DNA from: Myxococcaceae bacterium
Lineage (GTDB): Bacteria > Myxococcota > Myxococcia > Myxococcales > Myxococcaceae
Assembly: GCA_003818285.1 (NCBI GenBank)
Contig: RPRB01000002.1
Coordinates: 62,001-126,000, forward strand
Length of the DNA: 64,000 nt
Reading direction: 5' to 3'
The translations under genes and the position numbers were made by a program. The notes below the pieces were generated by a model. It was not told the origin of the DNA, made no database searches, and saw only the letters and a list, made by a program, of their open reading frames with translations. This document shows, piece after piece, positions 32,509 to 41,069 of this stretch. Numbering within the stretch: the stretch's first letter is position 1; each line of letters opens with the position of its first letter.

Positions 32509-34062
32509 TCAGAGGACCGGAGCCTCGGCGGGCTCCCCGGGGTCGGGCTGGGCCGGGAGGACCGGGGCCGTCGCCGGACGGGGGCGCCGGAGCAGCGACA
32601 GCACCCGGAACACCCGGATCCCCTGTGCGTGGAGCACGGCCACGTAGGTGACGTGGAAGACCAGCGCGTCCGAGGCGAGCGGGACCAGGCGCCAGAAGAA
32701 GGTGTGCGGCAGGAAGTCGAAGCGGCCGGCGATGACCCGGTGCCAGATCAGCATCACCGCCACCGAGACGCCGGCGGCCAGGGTCGCCTGGAGCCCGTCC
32801 CGGAACGGCACCAGCCCCAGCAGCTTCCGCGGAGAGGCGAGCTGCAGCGCCCGGGGCAGTCGGGCCACGAGGAGGACCTTCCCCACTGCCTCGGCGAGCA
32901 ACCAGGAGAGGACCCCGCCGATCAGCCCGAACATCCCGACCAGGAGGAGCACCATCGGGACCGTGATCAGCGCCTTCACCATGTAGGAGAGGAGGATGGC
33001 GCGGGTCTCACCCCGGGCCCGGAGCAGGCCATCGAGCGGGAAGCACCCGAAGAGCACCGCCAGCGTGCTCACCCGGAAGAGGGGCACCGCGTCCAGGAAC
33101 TTCGGCCCGAACACTCCCTCGATGAACGCCGGCGCCGCGGCGATCAGGAAGGCGCAGGTGGGGACGAAGACGAAGGCCAGCCGCGCCGAGGCGTCGCGAG
33201 AGAGAGCCACCGCGTCCGCCAGGCGTCCCGCCCGCTCGAGCTCGCCCACGTGCACCATCAGCACCTCCGTGGTGGGCGTGTAGAGCAGGTCCACGATGGG
33301 GAACTGGAAGCAGCCCACGGTGTAGATGGCGAACAGCGCCGGGTCGAACTGGGCGCTGACCACCCACTGGTGCAGCGAATGCTGTGGCACCGAGATGGCC
33401 ATGGCCGCTCCGAACGGAAGCGCGTAGGCGAGCTGGGCCCGCAGCGCCGCCCCGTTCCACCACGGGCCTGGAGCGGCATTCGCCGCCAGCGTCCAGGTGG
33501 CCAGGGTCCGCACCACCATCAGTCCGGCCACGCTCCACATCGTCGCGTGCAGCCCGAGCCCGAGGAGGATGGGCACGGTCATCGCCGCCGCCCGGAGCGA
33601 GTCCCAGACCAGGTAGTTCACCGCGGCCACACCGGTGCGGCCCTGGCTGGTGAAGAGCGTCTCCAGCGGCGAGGCGGCGAGGAAGAAGCCGGCGTAGGTG
33701 GCGAGCGCGTACCGGTAGTCGGGAAGGCTCGGCGCGGAGAACAGCTCGCCGATCCACGGCGTGGCCACGAGGACCAGCGTCGCCGCCACCGCGCCTGCCC
33801 CGGCGAGGAGCACCAGGACGTGGACGATGTACGGCCGTCCCTGCTCGGTCCGCGGGAGGAAGTAGTAGAGGCTCTGCGGGACGCCGAAGGCGAGGATGGA
33901 GGTCAGCGTCACCCCGACCAGGAAGAGCTGCTTGTACGTGCCGTATTCCTCGATGGCCATCGCCCGGGCGAGAACCAGCGGGACGACAGTGGTCACCACC
34001 GCACTCGCGAACCGGGCCACGACCAGCGGTCCGGCCCGACGGAGGAAGGAGTGAGAGGTCAT
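32509..34062 (-). CDS. Polysaccharide flippase (Wzx-like, MOP superfamily)
   Basis: The 517-residue product has about 12-14 hydrophobic helices (FASAVVTTVVPLVLARAM, YIVHVLVLLAGAGAVAATLV, AVALFGCFPL region, VPMVLLLVGMFGLIGGVLSW) and opens MTSHSFLRRAGPLVVARFAS, with YGTYKQLFLVG, a recognised Wzx/MatE-type sequence (EYGxY). It would translocate an undecaprenyl-linked repeat unit to the periplasm. The ATG at 34062 gives a normal N-terminus; a longer frame to 34359 has no support. The promoter side is the 351-base gap shared with ccmA. C-terminal proline-rich tail (PATAPVLPAQPDPGEPAEAP) is unusual. Confidence 0.85.
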   Translation of the reverse strand: MTSHSFLRRAGPLVVARFASAVVTTVVPLVLARAMAIEEYGTYKQLFLVGVTLTSILAFGVPQSLYYFLPRTEQGRPYIVHVLVLLAGAGAVAATLVLVATPWIGELFSAPSLPDYRYALATYAGFFLAASPLETLFTSQGRTGVAAVNYLVWDSLRAAAMTVPILLGLGLHATMWSVAGLMVVRTLATWTLAANAAPGPWWNGAALRAQLAYALPFGAAMAISVPQHSLHQWVVSAQFDPALFAIYTVGCFQFPIVDLLYTPTTEVLMVHVGELERAGRLADAVALSRDASARLAFVFVPTCAFLIAAAPAFIEGVFGPKFLDAVPLFRVSTLAVLFGCFPLDGLLRARGETRAILLSYMVKALITVPMVLLLVGMFGLIGGVLSWLLAEAVGKVLLVARLPRALQLASPRKLLGLVPFRDGLQATLAAGVSVAVMLIWHRVIAGRFDFLPHTFFWRLVPLASDALVFHVTYVAVLHAQGIRVFRVLSLLRRPRPATAPVLPAQPDPGEPAEAPVL

Positions 34063-34413
34063 CGGTGGCGCGAAGTTGGGTCCGGTGGGGCGGCCGGACA
34101 GCGGGATGGACGCGACGTGTCGGGCAGCGGGCGGGCGCCCCCCTCGCCACCGCGAAGCGCCCGCCCGCCCAGCCACCGCCCGGACCCACCCCAACGGCGC
34201 AAATGCGTCGCCCTCACCCGTCCGCACCCTCCCCGGGAGCGCACCGACTGCAGCCCGGGTGCCAGCCGGGCGGCCTTGAATCCCGCGGAGATTCCCCGAA
34301 AGCGCGCCGATCGGCTGTAACAATTCCGGCTTACCGAGGCCAGGCTCGGCAGGTGGCACGTCACCTGCTTGCCTTCGCGGACGATTTCGGACAGTTCAGC
34401 CCTCCTCGGACCC
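34063..34413. other. 351-base divergent intergenic region between flippase and ccmA
   Basis: No gene is seen here. It contains an inverted repeat of 10 bp (GGGCGGGCGC at 34129-34138 paired with 34157-34166) with an 18-base loop on the flippase side, an AT-richer patch (CTGTAACAATTCCGGCTTACC, 34314-34334), and a sigma54-like promoter (34354-34369) on the ccm side. The repeat could be a terminator or a protein-binding site; nothing else stands out. Confidence 0.5.
34354..34369 (+). promoter_or_regulatory. Sigma54 (-24/-12) promoter candidate for the ccm operon
   Basis: TGGCACGTCACCTGCT matches the sigma54 consensus TGGCACRNNNNTTGCW except for one T-to-C change; the invariant GG and GC are 12 bases apart as required. 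Transcription would start near 34380, leaving about 34 bases to the ccmA GTG. The same bases also form an AGGTG-N6-CACCT palindrome (34351-34366), so an alternative reading is a repressor operator. Confidence 0.5.
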
Positions 34414-35064
34414 GTGGAACTCGCCCCCGCCCTCCAGCTACACGAGGTCAGCAAGCGCTTCGGGGCGCGCTGGGCGCTCGTGCGTCTCTCGCTCACGGTG
34501 CGCCGCGGCACCGCGCTCCTGCTGACCGGGCACAACGGCTCGGGCAAGACCACGCTCCTTCGCGTGCTGGCCACCGCGGTCCGGCCGTCCGCGGGGAAGG
34601 TGGAGGTGCTCGGCGTCGATGCCGCCCGCGACCCTGAATCGGTGCGCGCGCAGGTCGGCCTCCTGGGCCACGCGAACTACGTCTACGAGGACCTCTCCGG
34701 CCTCGAGAACCTGGCGGTCCTGGCCCGGCTCCTCGGCGCGCCGGCCTCCGCCGGGTCCGAGGCCCTGGAGCGGCTCGGGCTCTCCCCGAAGGACGACCGC
34801 CCGGTCCGGACCTACTCCGCGGGCATGCGCCGCCGGCTGGCCCTGGCGCGCCTCTTCCTCAAGCAGCCCGCGGTGGCCCTCCTGGACGAGCCGTTCGTCG
34901 AGCTCGATCCGGCCGGCGTCTCGGAGCTCGAGGCCCGCATCCGGGAGCTGCACGCCGCCGGGACCACGCTCGTCCTCGCCACACATCACATCGAACAGGG
35001 GCTTCAGCTCTGCACGGACCGATTGCATCTGGAACAGGGACGATCGATCGCGATCGCCGCATGA
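34414..35064 (+). CDS. ccmA: Cytochrome c maturation ABC ATPase CcmA
   Basis: CcmA powers release of heme-loaded CcmE in system I. The 216-residue ATPase has Walker A TGHNGSGKTTLLRVL, Q-loop LLGHANYVYEDL, signature SAGMRRRLALARLFL, Walker B ALLDEPFVELD and switch H-loop ATHHIEQG. I chose GTG at 34414 because it gives a protein of family length starting VELAPALQLHEVSKRFG; a TTG at 34369 would add 15 non-conserved residues. ccmB follows with a 4-base overlap. First gene of a nine-gene, fully overlapping operon; the candidate promoter is 50 bases upstream. Confidence 0.93.
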   Translation: MELAPALQLHEVSKRFGARWALVRLSLTVRRGTALLLTGHNGSGKTTLLRVLATAVRPSAGKVEVLGVDAARDPESVRAQVGLLGHANYVYEDLSGLENLAVLARLLGAPASAGSEALERLGLSPKDDRPVRTYSAGMRRRLALARLFLKQPAVALLDEPFVELDPAGVSELEARIRELHAAGTTLVLATHHIEQGLQLCTDRLHLEQGRSIAIAA

Positions 35065-35747
35065 GGCGCCCTGGCCTCCTGGCCTCGACGTGGGTCCTCT
35101 TCTGGAAGGACCTGCTGCTCGAGTGGCGCTCGCGCGCGCGGGTGAACGCGCTGGTCTTCTTCTCCCTCGCCACCCTGCTCCTGTTCTCCTTCGCGCTCGG
35201 GCCCGACACCGCCCTGCTCCGCCGCAACGCCGGGGGGTACCTCTGGCTCGCGCTCCTCCTCTCCTCGGTCCTGGCGCTCGGCGAATCCTTCCGGGTGGAG
35301 CGCGAGAACAGCTCCCTCGAGGGGCTGCGACTCGTCCCGGTGGACACGCGGTCGATCTTCCTCGCGAAGGGGATCGCCAACGCGGTGCTGCTGGCTGCGC
35401 TCGGCGTGCTCCTGGTGCCGGTGCTGGTGGCGCTGCTCGACGTGCGGATCGTCCTCTCCTGGGGCCGGCTGGTGACCATCATCGCGCTCGGCTGCCTGGC
35501 CATCGCCGCGCCGGGCACCCTCTACGGGGCCATCGCCAGCCACGCGCGCGCCCGCGACGTGCTCCTGCCCCTGCTGCTCTTCCCCATCCTCATCCCCGCG
35601 CTGGTCGCCGCGGCCAAGGGAACGGCGCTGGTCTTCGAGGGGGACCCGATGACGCAGTTCCCCTCGTGGATCGCCCTGCTCGGGAGCTTCGACCTGCTCT
35701 ACTGGGGGCTGGGGTTCGTGTTGTTCCCCCGGGTGGTCGAGGAGTAG
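35061..35747 (+). CDS. ccmB: Cytochrome c maturation membrane protein CcmB
   Basis: The 228-residue integral membrane partner of CcmA has six hydrophobic helices (VNALVFFSLATLLLFSFAL, YLWLALLLSSVLALGE, AVLLAALGVLLVPVLVALL, LVTIIALGCLAIAAPG, VLLPLLLFPILIPALV, WIALLGSFDLLYWGLGF). Conserved FRxERENSSLEGL (here FRVERENSSLEGL) is typical of CcmB. It begins in the ccmA stop (ATGA). With CcmA, CcmC and CcmE it releases holo-CcmE. Family length about 220 residues, so it is complete. Confidence 0.94.
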   Translation: MRRPGLLASTWVLFWKDLLLEWRSRARVNALVFFSLATLLLFSFALGPDTALLRRNAGGYLWLALLLSSVLALGESFRVERENSSLEGLRLVPVDTRSIFLAKGIANAVLLAALGVLLVPVLVALLDVRIVLSWGRLVTIIALGCLAIAAPGTLYGAIASHARARDVLLPLLLFPILIPALVAAAKGTALVFEGDPMTQFPSWIALLGSFDLLYWGLGFVLFPRVVEE

Positions 35748-35754
35748 ACAGCCG

Positions 35755-36456
35755 ATGGAGATGCGGATGAGACGTCGACTGGAGATCGCCGCGGTGCTGG
35801 GCACCCTGGGCATCTTTGCCTACGCGGCCTGGACGGGTCTGGTGTGGGCCCCGCCGGACCGCGAGATGGGCGACGTGCAGCGGATCATGTACGCCCACGT
35901 CCCGATGGTGCAGATGATGCTCCTCTCCGGGACGATCAACTTCGTCTGCTGCGTCGTCTACCTCTTCCGCGCCTCGTGGAAGACCGACGCCCTGGCCGAG
36001 GCGTCGGCGGAGACCGCGCTCGTCTTCGGAGCGATCGGCACCACCCTCGGCGCGATCTGGGGCCGTCCCACCTGGGGCGTCTACTGGGCCTGGGACCCGC
36101 GGCTGACGACGGTGGCCATCCTCCTCGTCGCCTACGCGGGGTACATGGCGCTCCGGCGCTTCGTGGACGACCCGGAACGGCGCGCGGTCTGGTCGGCAGT
36201 CACCGGCATCATCATCGCGGTCGACGTCCCGATCATCTACTTCAGCGTGAAGTGGTGGAAGAGCCTCCACCAGGTCCAGTCGACCCCGCGAACGGTGGAC
36301 CCGCAGATGGTCTACGCGCTCCGGTGGAACATCACCGCGTTCTTCTTGGTTCTGATCGTCTTCCTGGTCGCTCGTTACCGGATCGCGCTCGCGGCCCGGT
36401 TGCGGGAGACTACCGTCCCCGAGCCGGCGCCGGGGGCTCAACAGGTGGTGGCATGA
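35755..36456 (+). CDS. ccmC: Heme transporter / synthetase component CcmC
   Basis: The 233-residue protein has six membrane helices and the WWD tryptophan-rich periplasmic motif WGRPTWGVYWAWDPRLT, which binds heme and hands it to CcmE; flanking heme-axial histidines fit AHVPMVQ and the later region. MYAHVPMVQMM is a CcmC hallmark. Starts ATG 35755, seven bases after ccmB; the last bases overlap ccmD (ATGA). Nothing missing. It precedes ccmD as in the standard operon. Confidence 0.94.
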   Translation: MEMRMRRRLEIAAVLGTLGIFAYAAWTGLVWAPPDREMGDVQRIMYAHVPMVQMMLLSGTINFVCCVVYLFRASWKTDALAEASAETALVFGAIGTTLGAIWGRPTWGVYWAWDPRLTTVAILLVAYAGYMALRRFVDDPERRAVWSAVTGIIIAVDVPIIYFSVKWWKSLHQVQSTPRTVDPQMVYALRWNITAFFLVLIVFLVARYRIALAARLRETTVPEPAPGAQQVVA

Positions 36457-36611
36457 TGAACGCGCTGCACTCGGTGCTCGCTGCGGTGGGAGAGGGGCGG
36501 ATCCAGGGAGGCTGGGAGTACGTCAAGGCGGCGTACGCGATCTGCTGGACCGGGCTGGCGCTGTACGCGGTGTCCCTGTGGGCGCGCCGCCCTCGGGAGG
36601 AGCCAAAGTGA
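36453..36611 (+). CDS. ccmD: Small membrane protein CcmD
   Basis: A 52-residue protein with one membrane helix (YAICWTGLALYAVSLWA) and a short basic tail ARRPREEPK, the standard shape of CcmD, which stabilises the CcmABC-CcmE complex and helps release holo-CcmE. The ATG at 36453 lies inside the ccmC stop (ATGA). It ends by overlapping ccmE's GTG start (GTGA). Too short to be assigned from sequence alone, but position between ccmC and ccmE makes it secure. Confidence 0.85.
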   Translation: MMNALHSVLAAVGEGRIQGGWEYVKAAYAICWTGLALYAVSLWARRPREEPK

Positions 36612-37081
36612 CCTCTTCCACCCGCAACCGACTGTTCGCCCTCGGGGCCCTGCTGGTCGCCGGAGCCGGCCTGGCCTATGTGGCGTTCGGCAACATCGGA
36701 CAGAACCTCGTCTTCTACTGGACCCCGGGCGAGATGCTGGCCCAGGGGAGCAAGGCCTATGGCCCCACCATCCGCCTCGGCGGCGTCGTGCAGCCGGGGA
36801 GCCTCCGCTGGGACGCGGCGCATACCCACCTCAGCTTCCGGGTGGCGGACACCGACCAGCCCGGAGCCCCCTCGGTCCCGGTGCTCTCGAGCGAGACTCC
36901 GCCCCAGATGTTTCGCGAGCGGATCGGCGTGGTGGTGGAGGGCACCTTCGACAGGTCGCAGACCTTCACCTCCTCCCGGCTGATGGTGAACCACTCCAAC
37001 GAGTACCGTCCGCCCAAGCCCGGCGACGGGCCGGACAAGTGGAAGACCACGGTCTCGGCCCCCACGGCGGAGGCCCGATGA
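36608..37081 (+). CDS. ccmE: Heme chaperone CcmE
   Basis: CcmE covalently binds heme on a periplasmic histidine and passes it to CcmF. The 157-residue protein has a signal anchor (LFALGALLVAGAGLAYVAF), an OB-fold beta barrel (IRLGGVVQPGSLRW, LSFRVADTD, VVVEGTFD) and the heme motif NHSNEYRPP, in which H129 is the covalent heme site and Y133 the axial ligand (HxxxY as in the E. coli H130-Y134 pair). GTG start 36608 overlaps the ccmD stop. The next gene begins in its stop codon. Confidence 0.95.
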   Translation: MTSSTRNRLFALGALLVAGAGLAYVAFGNIGQNLVFYWTPGEMLAQGSKAYGPTIRLGGVVQPGSLRWDAAHTHLSFRVADTDQPGAPSVPVLSSETPPQMFRERIGVVVEGTFDRSQTFTSSRLMVNHSNEYRPPKPGDGPDKWKTTVSAPTAEAR

Positions 37082-39090
37082 CCTCCCCCCTGGGCACGGC
37101 CCTGGTCCTCGGAGGCCTGCTCGCCGCAGCCTTCGGCGCGGTGGTGGGCATCGAGGGGGGCCTTCGCCACCGGGCCGGAGCGCTGAGGATCGTCCTCGGC
37201 GCCGTCACCGCCTTCCTGCTGTGCATGGTCGGCGCGAATCTGGTGATGGTGTACGCGCTGGTGACGCACGACTTCAGCGTCCACTACGTGTCGATGGTGG
37301 GCAGCCGGGCGACCCCGCTGGTCTACACCGTGGTGTCGCTGTGGAGCGCCCTGGAGGGCTCCATCCTCTTCTGGGGCGCGATCCTCGCCGTCTACGTCTT
37401 CGGCTTCTCCCGGGCCCACCGGCACGACCCGCCCACCAACCCCCTGCTCGCCCTGGGGACGATGCTCGCGGTGGGGGTCTTCTTCTCCTTCCTCATCGCC
37501 GGCCCGGCGAACCCCTTCGGCCGGGTGAGCCCGGTCCCGCCGGACGGTCCCGGTCCGAATCCCCTCCTCCAGAACCACATCCTGATGGTGGTCCACCCCC
37601 CCATGCTCTACCTGGGCTACGTGGGGATGGTGGTGCCGTTCGGCATCGCTGTGGCCGCCCTGATACGAGGCCAGCTCGGCGACGCCTGGATGGCGACGCT
37701 CCGCCGCTGGACCCTCATCCCCTGGACCTTCCTCTCGGTGGGCATCGTCCTCGGGGCGTGGTGGGCCTACGCGGTGCTCGGCTGGGGCGGCTACTGGGCC
37801 TGGGATCCGGTGGAGAACGCCTCGTTCCTGCCCTGGCTCACCGCCACCGCGTTCCTCCACTCGGGGATGGTGCAGGAGCGGCGGCACACCCTGAAGCTGT
37901 GGACGGTGAGCCTGTCGCTGGCGAGCTTCCTCCTCACCATCCTCGGCACCTTCATGACCCGGAGCGGGGTCTTCAACTCGGTGCACTCCTTCACCCAGTC
38001 GGAGATCGGCCCCACCTTCCTGGTGTTCCTCGGCGCGGTGCTGGTGGTCTCCATCCTCCTCATCGCGGTGCGCGGGCCCCTGCTCGTCCCCGAGGGCACC
38101 CTGGGCGGGGTCGCCTCCCGCGAGACCTCCATCCTCCTCAACAACCTCCTCTTCGCCGCCCTCACCTTCACCGTGCTGCTGGGGACAGTGTTCCCCCTGG
38201 TCCGCGAGGCCTTCTCCGGGGTGCGGATCAGCGTGGGTGCCCCCTACTTCAACCGCATGGCCGTGCCGCTGGGCATCGCCATCCTCTTCCTGATGGGCGT
38301 GGGTCCGTCGCTGCCCTGGGGGCGCGCCTCGCCCGAGACGGTGCGACGGCAGTTCCTCGTGCCGGCGGCGGTGGGCGTGGCGGTGGTCGCCGTCTGCCTC
38401 GCCGCGGGCCTCCGCGGCGGACTGACCCTGCTCACCTTCGGCCTGGCGGGGTTCGCGGCCACGGTGACCCTCCGCGAGATGCTCCTCCCGGTGCGGGTGC
38501 GGATGCGCGAGCAGAGGGAACCCCTGCCTCAGGCGCTCTTCCGCAGCGCGGCGCGTGCCCGGCGCCGCTTCGGAGGCTACGTGGTCCACCTCGGGGTGGT
38601 GATGGTGTTCGTGGCCATCGCCGCCTCCCAGTCCTACGTGGTTCACACCACCGCCACCCTCAAGCCCGGGGAGCGGTTCCAGCTCGGGCCCTACACGGTC
38701 CAGCTCGCGGGCCTGCGCAACGGCATCGAGCCCCACCGGCGATGGACCGCGGCCGAGATCCAGGTGACCGACGGCAGGGGCCGCCAGCAGGCGCTTGCCC
38801 CGCGGATGAACTTCTACGAGCGGAGCACCGATCCCGTCGGCAGCCCCGCCATTCGCTCGGCGGCCTTCGAGGACCTGTACCTGACGCTGCTGGCCTTCGA
38901 CCAGGCCACGCCCTCGGCCAGCTTCAATGCCTGGATCTTCCCGATGGTGGGGTGGATCTGGTGGAGCCTGCCGCTGTTCGTCTTCGGCGCCCTGTTCGCC
39001 GCCTGGCCCGAGCGCCGCCGCGTCCGGTCCGGTGCCACCGAGCGCCTCCCGGTGCCGAACGAGGCACCCAGCCCGGGGGCGGCGGCGTGA
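37078..39090 (+). CDS. ccmF: Cytochrome c heme lyase component CcmF
   Basis: CcmF is the large membrane protein that attaches heme to apocytochrome c together with CcmH. The 670-residue product carries WWD motif WGGYWAWDPVENASFLPWL, HPPMLYLGYVG and the multi-helix architecture. PxxFxxRxxV-like LVFLGAVLVVS and the ending periplasmic segments are typical. The ATG at 37078 overlaps the ccmE stop; a 13-codon longer frame lies inside ccmE. Family length about 650 residues. The gene ends with a GTGA overlap with ccmG. Confidence 0.95.
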   Translation: MTSPLGTALVLGGLLAAAFGAVVGIEGGLRHRAGALRIVLGAVTAFLLCMVGANLVMVYALVTHDFSVHYVSMVGSRATPLVYTVVSLWSALEGSILFWGAILAVYVFGFSRAHRHDPPTNPLLALGTMLAVGVFFSFLIAGPANPFGRVSPVPPDGPGPNPLLQNHILMVVHPPMLYLGYVGMVVPFGIAVAALIRGQLGDAWMATLRRWTLIPWTFLSVGIVLGAWWAYAVLGWGGYWAWDPVENASFLPWLTATAFLHSGMVQERRHTLKLWTVSLSLASFLLTILGTFMTRSGVFNSVHSFTQSEIGPTFLVFLGAVLVVSILLIAVRGPLLVPEGTLGGVASRETSILLNNLLFAALTFTVLLGTVFPLVREAFSGVRISVGAPYFNRMAVPLGIAILFLMGVGPSLPWGRASPETVRRQFLVPAAVGVAVVAVCLAAGLRGGLTLLTFGLAGFAATVTLREMLLPVRVRMREQREPLPQALFRSAARARRRFGGYVVHLGVVMVFVAIAASQSYVVHTTATLKPGERFQLGPYTVQLAGLRNGIEPHRRWTAAEIQVTDGRGRQQALAPRMNFYERSTDPVGSPAIRSAAFEDLYLTLLAFDQATPSASFNAWIFPMVGWIWWSLPLFVFGALFAAWPERRRVRSGATERLPVPNEAPSPGAAA

Positions 39091-39644
39091 CCAGGCGCGG
39101 CCTCTGGATCGGCCTGTCGCTCGCGGCGGTCACCGCGGTGCTTCTCTTCGTCCTGGCCAAGGGCTTCGGGCGAGATCCCCACGAGGTCCCCTTTCAGCTG
39201 CGGGGAAAGCCGGCTCCGGACTTCACCCTGAAGCGGCTGGACACCGGCGCCCCGGTGAAGCTCTCCGAGCTGAAGGGCAAGCCCCTGGTGCTCAATTTCT
39301 GGGCGAGCTGGTGTGGACCGTGCAAGGCCGAGCACCCGGTGGTGGCCATGGCTGCGAGGCGGTTCGGCCAGGAGTTCCAGTTCTACGGCGTGGTGTTCGA
39401 GGACACCGAGGAGAACGCGCGGGCGTTCGCCGGTCTGCCGGACCCGGCCTTCCCCCAGCTCATGGACGAGCGCTCCCGCATGGCGGTGGACTACGGTGTG
39501 ACCGGCGTGCCCGAGACCTACTTCATCGACGCCCAGGGCATCATCCGGGAGAAGGTGGCCGCCCCCCTCGACCCCCGGACGATGATGGAAAAGCTCGCCG
39601 CGCTGAAGCAGCCGGCCGGTCCCGTCTCGGAGGTGGTCCGATGA
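39087..39644 (+). CDS. ccmG: Thiol:disulfide oxidoreductase CcmG/DsbE
   Basis: A 185-residue membrane-anchored thioredoxin (anchor WIGLSLAAVTAVLLFVLA) that keeps the apocytochrome CXXCH cysteines and CcmH reduced. Active site FWASWCGPCKAEHP gives Cys76 and Cys79; FGQEFQFYGVVFEDTEEN and the cis-proline GVPETYFID are typical. Start GTG 39087 overlaps the ccmF stop. It is an ordinary CxxC enzyme, in contrast to the UxxC TlpA-like lipoprotein at 11.8-12.3 kb. Confidence 0.95.
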   Translation: MTRRGLWIGLSLAAVTAVLLFVLAKGFGRDPHEVPFQLRGKPAPDFTLKRLDTGAPVKLSELKGKPLVLNFWASWCGPCKAEHPVVAMAARRFGQEFQFYGVVFEDTEENARAFAGLPDPAFPQLMDERSRMAVDYGVTGVPETYFIDAQGIIREKVAAPLDPRTMMEKLAALKQPAGPVSEVVR

Positions 39645-40123
39645 CCGCCTGGGTCCTCGGCCTCGTCCTCGCCTCCTACGCTCCGCAGCAGGCGGGAAGT
39701 ACGCTGCTCGACCCGGCACGCGAGGCCCGCGTCCAGGCGCTGGGGAAGCAGCTCCGCTGCCCGATGTGCCAGGGCCTGTCCATCGCCGACTCGAACTCCT
39801 CGGCGGCTCGCGCGCAGATGGACAAGGTCCGCGAGCTGGTGGCCTCGGGAAGGACTGACGAGGAGATCCGCGGCTACTTCACCTCTCGCTACGGCGAGTG
39901 GGCCCTCCTCGAGCCACCGGCCACCGGGATGAATCTCCTGGTCTGGCTGCTCCCGCTCCTGCTGCTCCTGGGAGGGGCGGTGGCCATTGCCCGGACCATC
40001 CGCCGGCCCGCGTCCGCCCCTCCTGCTCCCCCCGCCAAGCCCGCCGAGCCGGAGACGGACAAGGACCGGCCGCCGCCCGACGATCCGTGGCTGGAGGCGG
40101 TCCGGGCGGAGCTGCGCCGGTGA
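39641..40123 (+). CDS. ccmH: Cytochrome c biogenesis protein CcmH (CycL-type)
   Basis: The 160-residue protein has a short signal sequence, the LRCPMCQGLSIADSNS motif (Cys40, Cys43; heme ligation thiol pair), the helix AQMDKVRELVASGRTDEEI, a YFTSRYGEWALLEPP segment and one C-terminal membrane helix (VWLLPLLLLLGGAVAIARTI). The tail is Pro-rich. It reduces apocytochrome cysteines with CcmG. ATG overlaps the ccmG stop (ATGA), and the stop overlaps the next gene's GTG. The split arrangement (CcmH plus separate CcmI) is the common one. Confidence 0.94.
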   Translation: MTAWVLGLVLASYAPQQAGSTLLDPAREARVQALGKQLRCPMCQGLSIADSNSSAARAQMDKVRELVASGRTDEEIRGYFTSRYGEWALLEPPATGMNLLVWLLPLLLLLGGAVAIARTIRRPASAPPAPPAKPAEPETDKDRPPPDDPWLEAVRAELRR

Positions 40124-41061
40124 CCGAGAGCCACTGGATTCCAGGCATCGTCGTCCTCTCGCTCGGGCTCATCGCCGGGGCGCTCTACCTCTTCTTCGGC
40201 AGGAAGTCGGCGCCGGCGCCTGCCGCCGAACGGGTGAGCGACGCCCAGCGCAGGCTGGACTCGCTCCTCGCCCAGCTGCGCGAGCACCGGGCCGAGAAGC
40301 ACCAGATGGGCCCGGCCGCCTGGCAGCAGGAGCAGGACCGGCTGGAGCGGGCCGCCGCCGATGCGATGCGCGCCCGCGACGAGGTGGCGAAGGCACCGGA
40401 GCGGGCCGGCGCCAAGGGCAAGAAGGCGGAGCCCGCGGCGGCCCCGGCCCCGCCGGGCCGCTTCTTCGGCCGGCACCCGCAGCTCGTGGGGGCGGCCTGG
40501 GGCGCGGGGGTGGTCGTCTTCTTCGGGGCGCTCGGGCTCTGGCTGTCGCAGGAGCAGAAGCCGCGTGGGGAGGGCGACGTCGCCACCGGCACGGTGGGCC
40601 GCGGCGGCCCCGCGACCCCGAGCGCGGAGGGAGACGACCGCGACTTCGAGGCCGCGCTGGCCCGGACCCGAGCCGATCCCGGGGGCGACCTCGCGCTCAC
40701 CGGCGAGGTCATCCGCGAGCTGATCGCCCGGAGTGACTTCCAGAAGGCCCAGGAGATCAACGAGCGGGCCCTGGCCTCGGACCCGTTCCGCACCGACCTC
40801 CGGGTGCACCGCGCCTTCCTGAAGGTGGTTCACGGACAGCGGGAGGCCGGGATGGCCGAGCTGGGCCGGCTGGCGGATCTCTACCCGGAGGGGAGCTCCG
40901 CGCTCATCTTCCGCGGGATGGTCCACATGCAGGAGCAGCAGCCGAAGGCGGCTCTCCAGGACTTCGAGGGGTACCTGGCGGTGACCCCGCCCCAGAACGT
41001 TCCGCCCCAGCTTCGGGCCGGCGTGGCCCAGCTGCGACGCCAGGTCTCCGGAGCACCCTGA
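40120..41061 (+). CDS. ccmI: CcmI-like TPR apocytochrome chaperone
   Basis: The 313-residue product has an N-terminal anchor (WIPGIVVLSLGLIAGALYLFF), a helical coiled section (AERVSDAQRRLDSLLAQLRE), a second membrane helix (LVGAAWGAGVVVFFGALGLWL) and a C-terminal TPR part (DFQKAQEINERALASDPFRTDLRVHRAFLKV, ALIFRGMVHMQEQQPKAALQDF). This is the CcmI layout, in which the TPR domain binds the apocytochrome C-terminus. The coiled section has the charged-alanine composition typical of the inner-membrane segment I1. GTG start 40120. Less conserved than other Ccm genes, so confidence is lower. Confidence 0.82.
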   Translation: MTESHWIPGIVVLSLGLIAGALYLFFGRKSAPAPAAERVSDAQRRLDSLLAQLREHRAEKHQMGPAAWQQEQDRLERAAADAMRARDEVAKAPERAGAKGKKAEPAAAPAPPGRFFGRHPQLVGAAWGAGVVVFFGALGLWLSQEQKPRGEGDVATGTVGRGGPATPSAEGDDRDFEAALARTRADPGGDLALTGEVIRELIARSDFQKAQEINERALASDPFRTDLRVHRAFLKVVHGQREAGMAELGRLADLYPEGSSALIFRGMVHMQEQQPKAALQDFEGYLAVTPPQNVPPQLRAGVAQLRRQVSGAP

Positions 41062-41069
41062 CCGGTCCC

